From Cellulophaga baltica (lineage in GTDB: Bacteria; Bacteroidota; Bacteroidia; Flavobacteriales; Flavobacteriaceae), in the NCBI RefSeq assembly GCF_018861125.1, contig NZ_JAHKQN010000015.1:186001-250000 (forward strand): DNA of 64,000 nt, given 5' to 3'. Made by a program: the position numbers and the translations under genes. Shown piece after piece: positions 37,930-47,344 of the stretch. How positions within the stretch are numbered: position 1 is the first letter of the stretch; each line of letters opens with the position of its first letter. The notes beneath the pieces were generated by a model. That model saw only the letters and a program-made list of their open reading frames with translations. It was not told the DNA's origin and ran no database searches.

Positions 37930-38803
37930 GGTTGGTTCTAATAAATTTTTCAAAATAATCCATGACGCTAGATTTATAACCAGTTCTCGATACGAAATAA
38001 AACCATCTTTCTATAGAGATGCCTTTAATGTCAATTATTTTTAGTTTGTTATTAATAAGATCTTCTCGAACCGCATTTATAGAAAGTAAAGCGTAACTAT
38101 TACTATAGTATAAGTAGTTTTTTATAGCTTCTGTGCTGTTTAGGGTAATAGTTGTGTTTAATTTTTTAATATTTTGTGTTTTAAAAACATCATAAATAAT
38201 TTCACGTGTTCCAGAGCCCATTTCGCGTTCAACTAAAGGTATTTCTTGTAGAATTTTGGTGTTGATGGTTTCTTTTTTCAATGTATTGTTATTCGTGTTG
38301 GTTACTAAAACAATCTCGTCTTTGATGAATTTAGTAAACTGTAATTTTCTATTCGTGTTTTTACCTTCAGTAATACCAAAATCTAGTTGTTGATTTAAAA
38401 TCAGGTTTTCAATCTCTTCTGAATTTTCACTTTCAATATTAAGATTAACTTTAGGAAATTGCGTGTTAAATAAGGCGATTATTTTGGGGATAATATAATT
38501 TGCGACTGTTGTGCTTACGCCAAAGGTAATTTGATCAGGAAAGGCTTCTTTCTTATTTAAAAACTGATTTTCCATTTCAGTTTGTATGTCTAGTATTCTG
38601 TTTACATAACTTAAAAAAGCTTTGCCGTCCGCAGTAAGCTCAATAGAATTACGTTTTCTTAAGAAAAATGTTGTCTTGTATTCGTCTTCTAAAGTTCGTA
38701 TTGCTTTTGAGATAGCAGGTTGTGAAATAAATAATTGTGATGCTGCTTTAGTGAAACTAGAGTGGTAGGCTACACTTTTAAATATTTTAAGCTTATGATT
38801 CAT
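37919..38803 (-). CDS. LysR-family transcriptional regulator
   Basis: A 294-residue regulator. The N-terminal winged HTH is clear (FTKAASQLFISQPAISKAIRTLEDEYKTTFFLR, about 15-50), followed by the linker helix and a substrate-binding domain (about 88-290) with FGVSTTVANYIIPKIIALF. It resembles the CysB/CbbR/YeiE side of the family. It lies 68 bases upstream of the yeiH-like gene and probably controls it. Confidence 0.92.
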   Translation of the reverse strand: MNHKLKIFKSVAYHSSFTKAASQLFISQPAISKAIRTLEDEYKTTFFLRKRNSIELTADGKAFLSYVNRILDIQTEMENQFLNKKEAFPDQITFGVSTTVANYIIPKIIALFNTQFPKVNLNIESENSEEIENLILNQQLDFGITEGKNTNRKLQFTKFIKDEIVLVTNTNNNTLKKETINTKILQEIPLVEREMGSGTREIIYDVFKTQNIKKLNTTITLNSTEAIKNYLYYSNSYALLSINAVREDLINNKLKIIDIKGISIERWFYFVSRTGYKSSVMDYFEKFIRTNHNF

Positions 38804-38840
38804 TTGTACAATTGAAAAAGTATATCAAAAGTACCAAAAG

Positions 38841-39254
38841 TTATTCTATAATCTTAGCTTCAGATACTTCGGCATTGTTTCGGATGCTTTCTTTTTCTGC
38901 CCGCAAATCTAAAGTGGTTATAAAGTCTTGTGTATTTTCGTAAACTCTCTTGCTGTAAAATCTACCTCTGTCCCAATCAGGAGCGTCTACGGCGTGTTCT
39001 AAATCATTAATTGTATTCTGAATTTTCAATTTTAATTCTTCATCACTATGTAACTCTAAATAACTAGCAATTTTATCATAAGCTTCTAAAGCTTTTTCAG
39101 AATAATGTCTTTGGTGATCAAAATTATTCGATTTTAGTGCTTTTTTGGAATGATTTAAGGCGTAAGTTGCTTGAGTGTAAGTAGAGTTCCAATCAATTTC
39201 TTGACTACTATTGAAGCTAAATAAGAATAGTAGAGGTAGTAATAATTTTATCAT
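38841..39254 (-). CDS. Secreted helical protein of unknown function
   Basis: A 137-residue protein with an N-terminal signal peptide (about 1-18, ending NSSQ) and an otherwise alpha-helical, highly charged mature part. It contains two similar helical units around YSEKALEAYDKIASYLE and YSKRVYENTQDFITTLD. It is predicted to be periplasmic. No domain recognised. It lies between LysR (37-base gap) and the DUF1853 gene on the same strand. Confidence 0.7.
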   Translation of the reverse strand: MIKLLLPLLFLFSFNSSQEIDWNSTYTQATYALNHSKKALKSNNFDHQRHYSEKALEAYDKIASYLELHSDEELKLKIQNTINDLEHAVDAPDWDRGRFYSKRVYENTQDFITTLDLRAEKESIRNNAEVSEAKIIE

Positions 39255-39314
39255 TTGGGAGGTTTTTGTAAGTTTTTACTTACTAATTAACGCTACTGAT
39301 TATTTAATATTGCG

Positions 39315-40121
39315 CTACCACCAAACAATAAATAATTTTGAATAATCATTATTTTCACTTTTTAACCACACCATTGGAGACCTTTTTCTGTTTATCATTT
39401 CTTCTATTTCAGAGTGTATATTTTGTTGTGTTTTATACGCTACATTTTCATGAGGTTTAACAACCCATTCTTTCTTTGTTGGAATGTAAAATTTATGGGC
39501 AAAAAAAGTATCATGTTTAAAATTTGTATAAGAAATCCAATACCCAAAAATACTTTCTTTTTTGAAAGGAATAATAGGTTTTTCTTTGTTGAAATACGGA
39601 ATGAATAATTGTGCTTTAAAACAGGTTTGCGAATTTATCAATAAATTATTTAAATTATTTTTTATCAGTAATTTACAAGCTTCTATTGAATGTAATAGTT
39701 TAAATTGTTTCTCTTTTATTTTAGTTAATTTTTGATAAAATGAATCTTTTTTATTAGGCCCGATAAGTTGATGAATTGGGTCAGTATTGGAAAAATCTAT
39801 CAAGTAAAATTTATAGGTTAATTCAATGTGATAATAAATATTTGTTTTAGTGTTTTTTATAATAAAATCTAACTCGCCAAGTGTTCTATTTTCGTTCCTG
39901 ATGGGTTCGTTAAAAAGCAAAACTTCATACTCATTTTGTTGTGTGATTAATTGATGAAATATATGTTCTATTTGATGTCCTAATCTTAAATTATTTGGAA
40001 TCTGTTTTGGAATGAAATTTGAAATATCAATTTCTGGAAAGTTAAATTGTGTAACCTCTAACAATTCTGAATCCCAAAGTGCAGGTGTTTTTAAAAAACC
40101 GATAGTTTGTTGTAATTCCAT
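39315..40121 (-). CDS. DUF1853-family protein, possible nuclease-like fold
   Basis: A 268-residue cytosolic protein. It fits DUF1853: TPALWDSELL near the N terminus, LGHQIEHIFHQLI, then RTLGELDFIIKNTKTNIYYHIELTYKFYL and DPIHQLIGPNKKDSFYQKL. The pattern GELDF...HIELTYKF resembles the D...(D/E)xK core of PD-(D/E)XK nucleases. That resemblance is my own reading. Divergent from the VWA gene. Confidence 0.75.
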   Translation of the reverse strand: MELQQTIGFLKTPALWDSELLEVTQFNFPEIDISNFIPKQIPNNLRLGHQIEHIFHQLITQQNEYEVLLFNEPIRNENRTLGELDFIIKNTKTNIYYHIELTYKFYLIDFSNTDPIHQLIGPNKKDSFYQKLTKIKEKQFKLLHSIEACKLLIKNNLNNLLINSQTCFKAQLFIPYFNKEKPIIPFKKESIFGYWISYTNFKHDTFFAHKFYIPTKKEWVVKPHENVAYKTQQNIHSEIEEMINRKRSPMVWLKSENNDYSKLFIVWW

Positions 40122-40202
40122 AACTAGTAAATTTACACTTTTTGTTGCGTTAAGGTTTCTTAAATGCTCGTTTTGCTTTTTAAAAATCCTTATTTTTATA
40201 GG

Positions 40203-41348
40203 ATGGCTATGAATATTAGAAAAGGATTTCGGTTTGCTACGTATGAAGCGCCAAATCTAACTCCTTTCGAAAAACTCTTTGATATTTTTCAAGAACTCAT
40301 TACACATACTTCAGGTGATTTTGATGAAGCGATTGATTGGTTAAGAGAATTGGATAAGGAATACGAATTAACAGATGAGAATTACACTATTGAAGACTTT
40401 ATTGAAGACTTAAAAGCTAAGGGGTATATTCGAGAAGAGTTCAAAGATGGTGGTGGAGACGGTTCTGATGGCGAAAAAAGTAATGGTGATATATCTATTA
40501 CGGCAAAAATGGAACGTTTAATAAGGCAACGAGCACTAGATCAAATTTTTGGAAAATTGAAACGAAGTGGTGCGGGCAATCATAAAACCGGAAAAACGGG
40601 TAGTGGTGATGAGCATACAGGCGAGTTTAGATCATACCGATATGGCGATGGTTTAGAGCATATTTCAATGACAGAGAGCTTAAGAAATGCTCAAATTAAT
40701 AACGGTATTGGTAATTTTTCGCTTACGGAAGATGATTTAGTGGTTGAAGATACGCATCATAAATCACAAATGAGTACAGTTTTAATGATTGATATTAGCC
40801 ACAGTATGATACTCTACGGTGAAGATAGAATTACACCTGCAAAAAAAGTCGCAATGGCTCTTGCAGAGTTAATTACAACACGTTACCCAAAAGATACTTT
40901 AGATATTTTGGTATTCGGAAATGATGCCTGGCCAATACCCATTAAAGATTTACCGTATTTAAAAGTTGGTCCGTATCATACCAATACGGTGGCTGGTTTG
41001 CAATTAGCTATGGATATTCTTAGAAGAAAAAGAAATACCAATAAACAAATTTTTATGATTACCGATGGTAAGCCAAGTTGTTTGCGTATGCCAGATGGTA
41101 GTTATTATAAAAATAGCGTTGGTTTAGATGATTATATTGTTGAAAAATGTTATAACATGGCAAGGCAGGCAAGAAAACTTCATGTACCTATAACTACTTT
41201 CATGATTGCTCAAGACCCATATTTAATGAAATTTATACGTGAGTTTACAGAAGCAAATAAAGGAAAAGCATTTTTTACAGGATTACAAGGACTTGGAGAA
41301 ATGATTTTTGAAGATTATGAAACAAATAGAAAGAAAAGGTTAAAATAA
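40203..41348 (+). CDS. VWA-domain protein, partner of a MoxR-type ATPase
   Basis: From the ATG at 40203 the protein has 381 residues; another ATG at 40209 is equally possible, and the upstream frame to 40164 is unlikely to be translated. Residues about 30-80 are acidic and helical (FDIFQELITHTSGDFDEAIDWLRELD). A linker follows, then a VWA domain (about 185-375) with an intact MIDAS, MIDISHSM (DxSxS), and MITDGKPS. It is cytosolic. It is followed 48 bases on by an AAA ATPase; such pairs act as metal-dependent chaperones for assembling enzymes or complexes. Confidence 0.85.
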   Translation: MAMNIRKGFRFATYEAPNLTPFEKLFDIFQELITHTSGDFDEAIDWLRELDKEYELTDENYTIEDFIEDLKAKGYIREEFKDGGGDGSDGEKSNGDISITAKMERLIRQRALDQIFGKLKRSGAGNHKTGKTGSGDEHTGEFRSYRYGDGLEHISMTESLRNAQINNGIGNFSLTEDDLVVEDTHHKSQMSTVLMIDISHSMILYGEDRITPAKKVAMALAELITTRYPKDTLDILVFGNDAWPIPIKDLPYLKVGPYHTNTVAGLQLAMDILRRKRNTNKQIFMITDGKPSCLRMPDGSYYKNSVGLDDYIVEKCYNMARQARKLHVPITTFMIAQDPYLMKFIREFTEANKGKAFFTGLQGLGEMIFEDYETNRKKRLK

Positions 41349-41396
41349 AATACGAATACAACTTGTGTTTTAAAACACAAAACCAAAAGAAAAAAT

Positions 41397-42866
41397 ATGC
41401 AATTGAATTATAAAGAAATAATTACTTTGGGCCAACTTAAAGCTTCAGGGTATAAAAGTAAAAGTATAAAAGACGAACTTAGGGATAACTTAGTCGAAGG
41501 TATAAAATCAGGAAAAGAGACTTTTGCTGGCGTTTGGGGCTATGAGAATTCTGTTATTCCTCAATTAGAGCGTGCTATTTTATCTCGTCATAATATAAAC
41601 CTACTAGGTTTACGTGGACAGGCCAAAACACGTTTAGCACGTTTAATGGTGAACTTATTAGATGAGTTTATCCCGGTAGTTTCAGGTTCTGAAATTAATG
41701 ATGACCCTTTAATTCCTATGTCTCGTTACGCTATTGAGTTAATTAAAGAAAAAGGAGATGATGCGCCAATTACATGGTTACATCGTGATGAGCGCTTTTA
41801 TGAGAAATTGGCAACGCCAGATGTTACTGTTGCAGATTTAATTGGAGATGTTGATCCTATTAAAGCAGCGAATTTAAAATTATCGTATGCTGATGATCGC
41901 GTAATTCATTTCGGAATGATACCAAGAGCAAACCGTTGCATTTTTGTAATTAATGAGTTGCCAGATTTACAAGCACGTATTCAGGTATCATTATTTAATA
42001 TTTTGCAAGAAGGAGACATACAAATTCGTGGCTTTAAATTAAGATTGCCTTTAGATTTACAATTTGTATTCACTGCAAATCCTGAAGATTACACGAATAG
42101 GGGGAGTATTGTAACTCCATTAAAAGATAGAATAGGCTCTCAAATCTTAACACATTATCCTGATGATATTGAAACGGCTCGTAAAATTACTGAGCAAGAG
42201 TCTAGATTAGACCTTCGCCAAAGTGATGCAGTATATGTGCCAGACCTAGCAAAAGATTTGTTAGAGCAAATAAGCTTTGAAGCAAGAGATAGTGAGTATG
42301 TTGATGCTAAAAGTGGTGTAAGTGCTCGTACAAGTATTACTGCGTTTGAGAATTTGCTAAGTACTGCAGAACGTAGAGCTTTAGTTACGGGGGTTGATAA
42401 AACAATGGTTCGTTTAAGTGATTTTTTAGGCGTTATACCAGCAATTACGGGTAAGATAGAATTAGTTTACGAAGGTGAGCAAGAAGGTGCAGACGGTGTT
42501 GCGGCAATTTTAATTGATGATGCTGTAAAAACAACTTTCCCAAAATACTTTCCTAAAATTAATAAATTAGAGAAAAAAGGAGAAGATACTCCTTACGATG
42601 AATTATTACATTGGTTTTTTCAAGGAGAAGGTTTTGAGCTTTTAGATGAATACACGGATGAAGAATATAAAAGAGCTTTAGATGATATTCCAGCATTAAA
42701 TCAATTATTAAAAGAATATCAACCAGAAGTTTCAAAAGAAGATTCTTATTTTTTAAAAGAACTTTTACTATGGGGTTTAGTGGCGTATAAAAAACTGAAT
42801 AAACATAGATTTGAAGAAGGTTATCAATTTAAAGATTTATACGGTAGTTTTATAAATGGAATTTGA
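41397..42866 (+). CDS. MoxR/ChlI-type AAA ATPase
   Basis: A 489-residue AAA ATPase resembling magnesium-chelatase subunit I. Walker A is LLGLRGQAKTRLARL (about 63-77). The Walker B strand reads CIFVINELPDL, with Asn where the usual Asp stands, an odd point noted separately. Sensor 1 is FTANPEDY and the arginine region TPLKDRIGSQILTHYP. A long C-terminal helical extension follows. It works with the VWA protein encoded just upstream. The target is unknown. Confidence 0.85.
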   Translation: MQLNYKEIITLGQLKASGYKSKSIKDELRDNLVEGIKSGKETFAGVWGYENSVIPQLERAILSRHNINLLGLRGQAKTRLARLMVNLLDEFIPVVSGSEINDDPLIPMSRYAIELIKEKGDDAPITWLHRDERFYEKLATPDVTVADLIGDVDPIKAANLKLSYADDRVIHFGMIPRANRCIFVINELPDLQARIQVSLFNILQEGDIQIRGFKLRLPLDLQFVFTANPEDYTNRGSIVTPLKDRIGSQILTHYPDDIETARKITEQESRLDLRQSDAVYVPDLAKDLLEQISFEARDSEYVDAKSGVSARTSITAFENLLSTAERRALVTGVDKTMVRLSDFLGVIPAITGKIELVYEGEQEGADGVAAILIDDAVKTTFPKYFPKINKLEKKGEDTPYDELLHWFFQGEGFELLDEYTDEEYKRALDDIPALNQLLKEYQPEVSKEDSYFLKELLLWGLVAYKKLNKHRFEEGYQFKDLYGSFINGI

Positions 42867-42875
42867 TTTAAATAC

Positions 42876-42906
42876 AAAACCCCTTCAATATTGAAGGGGT
42901 TTTATT
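42876..42906 (+). terminator. Rho-independent terminator
   Basis: The perfect palindrome AAAACCCCTTCAA / TTGAAGGGGTTTT lies 9 bases after the AAA ATPase gene. Confidence 0.9.
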
Positions 42907-43007
42907 TCATAGCAATTCGTTTTCCCATATTTTAATCTGATAAATCAGTACAAATACTTAAAAACTTTTAAAATAGTCGGAGTTTAATACTTTCCTTACA
43001 AATTCAT

Positions 43008-43487
43008 TTATTTCCAAGAGTCAATATCGTTATAATCTTCAAAATTAAATCCTCCAATTTTTTCTTTTCTATAATAGAAAGCTACTAATGTAATTAGTAG
43101 CAGAAAAAAATAAAGAACAACAAGTGAAATCCCAATGGGTAAAAATGTATCAGGAATATAATGGTTTTTAAAATCATCGTATGTTGATAATATATAAATC
43201 GATTCTAAAAATTTGAACACGTAAATTAAAAAGACAAAATAGAGAGTGTACTCTGTATTTCTCATGGGTAAATCTGGCGGCTCATTTTCATTTGTTTTAA
43301 ACCACAGCGCATATAAGTACACAAAGTGTACTATTGATAGAATAGGAAATATGTAATTATCATATTCTAGTAAGTAAAATTTGTGTGTGTAAAGTCCGTA
43401 AAAACTAAAAACATTTAATACTAGTAAAAGTATTATAGAAGTAATTAAAAGCCTTTTAAAACTAAAGAGTTTACGTATGAATTTCAT
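43008..43487 (-). CDS. Four-helix membrane protein of unknown function
   Basis: A 159-residue protein with four predicted membrane helices (about 12-32, 45-63, 80-100 and 117-140), a polar loop with NENEPPDLPMRNTEY between helices 2 and 3, and a short acidic C-terminal tail. No domain recognised. It stands alone. It could be a lineage-specific gene, since nothing around it suggests a role. Confidence 0.65.
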   Translation of the reverse strand: MKFIRKLFSFKRLLITSIILLLVLNVFSFYGLYTHKFYLLEYDNYIFPILSIVHFVYLYALWFKTNENEPPDLPMRNTEYTLYFVFLIYVFKFLESIYILSTYDDFKNHYIPDTFLPIGISLVVLYFFLLLITLVAFYYRKEKIGGFNFEDYNDIDSWK

Positions 43488-43650
43488 TTGGTTAGGTTTA
43501 TTTCGCGGGAAACTGGTGGTTTAAAGAAACATACTCTTGTTTTTATAAATTAATAAATTCGTTGAAATACTAATTTCGTTGAGAAAATGAGTAATTGTCT
43601 GTTTAAATAAATGTAGATAATACAGGTTTACATGTTTTTTATTTAAGTAG

Positions 43651-43658
43651 TATTTTTG
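43651..43658 (+). promoter_or_regulatory. -7 box upstream of the truA-like gene
   Basis: TATTTTTG is a perfect TAnnTTTG match, 18 bases before the ATG. A -33 TTG is not clear. Confidence 0.45.
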
Positions 43659-43676
43659 CATTAGATTTAAAAATAG

Positions 43677-44462
43677 ATGCAGAAAAAGCGAAATTATTAC
43701 TTGGTAAAAGTTCAGTTTTTAGGGTTTAGATATAGTGGGTGGCAAAAGCAACCAGGTCAAAAAACTATTGAAGGAATGCTAACCAAAACACTGAAGTATG
43801 TTATTGAAGATCGAGTATACAAAATATTAGGAGCGGGTAGAACAGATGCTAAAGTTTCGGCTCTTGAAGCGGCATTTGAATTGTATTTAGATGGAGAACC
43901 TATTGAAGATTTAGATGATTTTGTATATTTTTTTAATATTAACCTTCCTCCAGATATTCGAATATTGAGTGTTTCAAAAGCAGAAAAGAAATTTAATATA
44001 ATACAGCATAGCAAAGAGAAAGAATATGTGTACCTATTTGCATATGGAGAAAAAAGTCACCCTTTTTGCGCACCTTGTTTAGTAACTTTTTTAGGTGATT
44101 TAGATTTGGATAAGATGAAGGTTGTAGCCAAAATGTTTGAGGGTACCCATAATTTTAAAGCCTATACGGTTAGAGCAAGCGAGAATAAAAAATTTGTTCG
44201 AACAATAAAATCTTGTGAGATAAAAGAGAATACGATTATCTCTGCAAGTTTTTTTCCTGAAAAAACATATGCATTGCACGTTAATGGTGAGGGTTTTATG
44301 CGTTATCAGATTAGAATGTTGATGGGTGTTTTGGTTGAAGTAGGTAAGGGGAACCTTAGTGTAAATGATATTGAAGAGTCATTGAAACTTGATTATGACA
44401 CGCAACTACCTTACGTAGCGCCAGGTTCGGGTTTATTATTAAATAAATTGAAGTTCAAGTAA
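43677..44462 (+). CDS. TruA-family pseudouridine synthase, divergent
   Basis: A 261-residue member of the TruA family, which makes pseudouridine at positions 38-40 of tRNA. FLGFRYSGWQKQPGQKTIEGML begins the domain, and FEGTHNFKAYTVR and VNGEGFMRYQIRMLMGVLVEVG are recognisable. The catalytic Asp57 is kept in GAGRTDAKVSAL, but the usual GRTDxGVHA reads GRTDAKVSA, so two well-conserved positions differ. It may be a paralogue with another RNA target. The canonical truA would then be elsewhere. Confidence 0.82.
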   Translation: MQKKRNYYLVKVQFLGFRYSGWQKQPGQKTIEGMLTKTLKYVIEDRVYKILGAGRTDAKVSALEAAFELYLDGEPIEDLDDFVYFFNINLPPDIRILSVSKAEKKFNIIQHSKEKEYVYLFAYGEKSHPFCAPCLVTFLGDLDLDKMKVVAKMFEGTHNFKAYTVRASENKKFVRTIKSCEIKENTIISASFFPEKTYALHVNGEGFMRYQIRMLMGVLVEVGKGNLSVNDIEESLKLDYDTQLPYVAPGSGLLLNKLKFK

Positions 44463-44480
44463 TATTCTTTACATTTAATT

Positions 44481-45566
44481 ATGGGAATTAAAAAAACTAA
44501 ATTCAAAATTAAAAGGACATCAACTTTACATAAGAAAATGGGGAAGGCTCCTGGTACGATAACGTATATGGGGCAACGTGAAAACACGGAGACTCAAGTG
44601 AAAATTATTAATTACGCACAAGAATCTTATGATTTAGTTATACCTGATAGTCTTGAACAAATTGAAGCTACCAAAGATGTATCTGTAACTTCATGGATAG
44701 ATGTCATTGGAATAAGTGATGAAAGTTATATTGATACTTTAGGAAAACTTTTTGGATTAAATTCATTAGTCTTAGAAGATGCTGTGAATCCGCAACAACG
44801 CTCTAAGATTGATGAGTATGATAATTATATTTTTGGGGTTTTTAAAATGTTGTATTTAGATCAAAACCAAGAAATTGTCAGTGAGCATTTAGCAATTACA
44901 TTATTAGAGTCAAAAGTATTGGTATTTCAAGAGTTAAAAGATGATGTTTTTGATGGTGTCCGTGAAAGAGTTAAAGCATCGTCTGGTAGAATAAGAACTC
45001 GTGGCGCAGATTATTTGTTTTTTGCGTTGCTTGATGCGGTAGTAGATAATTATTTTCTTGTACTTGAAAATATCAATCTAAAAATAGAAGTTTTAGAAGA
45101 AGAAGTTTACGACAACCCTACATCAGATGTTGCTAAAAGAATTCAAGAATTAAAAAAGGAGGTTTTACGAGTACGTCGTCATATTTTTCCAATGCGAGAA
45201 TTAATAGGGCGTTTGGTTGACTCTGAAAGTCATTTGATATCAAAGGATACAAAAATTTACCTAAAAGATATTCAAGATCATTGCGTTGAAATTAATGAAA
45301 GTCTTCAAATTTATAGAGAAATGTCTATGAGTTTAATGGAAATGTATATGAGTAATATTAGCAATAAAATGAATGAAGTGATGAAGGTATTGACGATTAT
45401 GGCGTCAATATTCATTCCGTTAACATTTATTGCTGGTGTCTACGGAATGAATTTTGATCATATGCCAGAGTTGCATTATAAGCATGCTTATCCGATTGTC
45501 TGGGCTGTTATGATTACAATGTTTATTGTAATGCTAATCTATTTTAAGAGAAAAAAATGGTTATAA
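44481..45566 (+). CDS. corA: CorA-type magnesium/cobalt transporter
   Basis: A 361-residue pentameric channel. The long cytoplasmic N-terminal domain (to about 300) precedes two C-terminal membrane helices. The signature GMN is in FIAGVYGMNFDHMPEL, and the second helix ends in RKKW. The length and motifs are normal. It starts 18 bases after the truA-like gene. Its stop is only two bases from the stop of the converging cysM, with no terminator between. Confidence 0.95.
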   Translation: MGIKKTKFKIKRTSTLHKKMGKAPGTITYMGQRENTETQVKIINYAQESYDLVIPDSLEQIEATKDVSVTSWIDVIGISDESYIDTLGKLFGLNSLVLEDAVNPQQRSKIDEYDNYIFGVFKMLYLDQNQEIVSEHLAITLLESKVLVFQELKDDVFDGVRERVKASSGRIRTRGADYLFFALLDAVVDNYFLVLENINLKIEVLEEEVYDNPTSDVAKRIQELKKEVLRVRRHIFPMRELIGRLVDSESHLISKDTKIYLKDIQDHCVEINESLQIYREMSMSLMEMYMSNISNKMNEVMKVLTIMASIFIPLTFIAGVYGMNFDHMPELHYKHAYPIVWAVMITMFIVMLIYFKRKKWL

Positions 45567-45568
45567 TG

Positions 45569-46456
45569 TTAATTATCAAAAATTCCTGATGATAAATAGC
45601 GATCACCACGATCACAAATAATACTTACAATAACTCCATTTTCAAGAGTATTTGCTAAACGGATTGCCGCGGCAGCTGCGCCACCACTACTCATACCTGC
45701 AAAAATACCCTCTTCTTTTGCTAAACGAATTGTCATAGCAGTAGCTTCTTCTTGGCTAACCTCTAAAACTTGATCAACCTTTGAGGCATTAAATATTTTA
45801 GGTAAGTATTCTTGTGGCCATTTTCTAATACCTGGTATGCTAGAATCATCCGTAGGTTGCACACCTACAATTTGTACACCTGAACTTTGCTCTTTCAAAT
45901 ATGTTGAAGTTCCCATAATAGTACCTGTAGTACCCATTGATGAAACAAAATGTGTTACTTTATGATCTGTATCATTCCAAATTTCAGGTCCTGTAGTTTT
46001 GTAATGTGCTTTCCAATTGTCGTTATTTCCAAATTGGTTTAGCATATGAAAGCCTTCTTTTTCAACTTTGTTTTCAGCATAATCTCTTGCGCCTTCAATA
46101 CCAACATTTTTAGGTGTTAAAGTTACTTTAGCGCCATAAGCACGCATTGTTTGTACACGTTCTTTAGTTGCATTTTCGGGCATTACAAGTTCAATATTTA
46201 AGCCATAAATACCAGCAATCATAGCTAAAGCAATACCTGTATTTCCACTTGTAGCTTCAATAAGTTGGCTTTCTTTAGTAATATCACCACGATCTAAAGC
46301 ACTTTTAATCATGTTAAATGCAGCTCTATCTTTTACACTACCGCCAGGATTTTGACCTTCTAATTTAAAATATAATTTAACATTTGGGTTTGTGTTTAAA
46401 ACACGAGATTCAACTAAGGGAGTATTCCCTATTAAATCTATTATTTTATTTTGCAT
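45569..46456 (-). CDS. cysM: Cysteine synthase (CysM type)
   Basis: A 295-residue PLP enzyme forming cysteine from O-acetylserine and sulfide (or thiosulfate). The PLP lysine is in NPGGSVKDRAAFNMI. The ATSGNTGIALAMIAG asparagine loop and SMGTTGTIMGTSTYLKE are present, as is FAGMSSGGAAAAA. Its length fits CysM better than CysK. It overlaps the end of the serine acetyltransferase gene by 11 bases, so the two are translationally coupled. Confidence 0.93.
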   Translation of the reverse strand: MQNKIIDLIGNTPLVESRVLNTNPNVKLYFKLEGQNPGGSVKDRAAFNMIKSALDRGDITKESQLIEATSGNTGIALAMIAGIYGLNIELVMPENATKERVQTMRAYGAKVTLTPKNVGIEGARDYAENKVEKEGFHMLNQFGNNDNWKAHYKTTGPEIWNDTDHKVTHFVSSMGTTGTIMGTSTYLKEQSSGVQIVGVQPTDDSSIPGIRKWPQEYLPKIFNASKVDQVLEVSQEEATAMTIRLAKEEGIFAGMSSGGAAAAAIRLANTLENGVIVSIICDRGDRYLSSGIFDN

Positions 46457-47240
46457 CTGGTGCTGTTTTTATTTTTATTTCTGATGTATGGTATACTGTC
46501 GAATTTGGTGGTACTGACGATGTAATAAAGGCATTTCCACCAATAACACTGTTGGCACCAATAGTTGTTTTGCCACCTAAAATTGTTGCATTTGCGTAAA
46601 TGGTAACATTTTCCTCAATAGTAGGGTGTCTTTTAGTTTTACGTAAATTTTTAGCAACATAAAGTCCGCCAAGAGTAACACCTTGATAAATTCGTACATT
46701 TTCTTTAATAATTGCCGCTTCACCAATAACTACACCAGTACCATGATCTATAAAAAATGATTTACCTATTTGTGCTCCAGGATTAATGTCAACACCAGTT
46801 TGTCGGTGTGCATATTCTGTCATCAGTCTTGGTACTAATGGGAAACCTTCAACATATAATTCATGTGCTAACCTATATATGGCAATGGCATAAAAACCAG
46901 GGTAGGCCATATATACTTCTTCAATAGTAGATGATGCAGGATCGCAGTTTACAAACGCTTCTGCATCTAAATTTAATTTTTCTAATATCTCAGGGAGTTT
47001 TACTACATAGCTATCCCAAACTTTTTTACATGGCTTATCAATTTCCCAACAACCTAACTCTACTAACTCATCAAATAAGGCTTCTAAAGTAGTTAGATTT
47101 TCTTCTACTGGAGTATCAATATCAAAAAGGGTGTAAAACAGCTTGTCTGTAAATAGTTGAACCTTCTCTTTAAGTCGAAATCTTAAGTTAGGCTGTTTTT
47201 TATGTTGATTTATTTTATCAATAATCAATTTTGAGTCCAT
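46446..47240 (-). CDS. Serine O-acetyltransferase
   Basis: A 264-residue hexapeptide-repeat enzyme acetylating serine to O-acetylserine. The N-terminal helical region (to about 140) is followed by the beta-helix with GVDINPGAQIGKSFFIDHGTGVVIGE and KRHPTIEENVTIYANATILGG. It is the first gene of a two-gene unit with cysM, producing and using O-acetylserine. CysE/EpsC cannot be told apart by eye, so no symbol is given. Confidence 0.92.
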   Translation of the reverse strand: MDSKLIIDKINQHKKQPNLRFRLKEKVQLFTDKLFYTLFDIDTPVEENLTTLEALFDELVELGCWEIDKPCKKVWDSYVVKLPEILEKLNLDAEAFVNCDPASSTIEEVYMAYPGFYAIAIYRLAHELYVEGFPLVPRLMTEYAHRQTGVDINPGAQIGKSFFIDHGTGVVIGEAAIIKENVRIYQGVTLGGLYVAKNLRKTKRHPTIEENVTIYANATILGGKTTIGANSVIGGNAFITSSVPPNSTVYHTSEIKIKTAPDAK

Positions 47241-47344
47241 AGTATAAAATTGTTATTATCAAAATTAACCATTATTTTAAAAGAGGCTTATAAAATTTGG
47301 TTAACTTTCGTTACAATAATCAATTTTTAAGTCGGAATAAAAAT

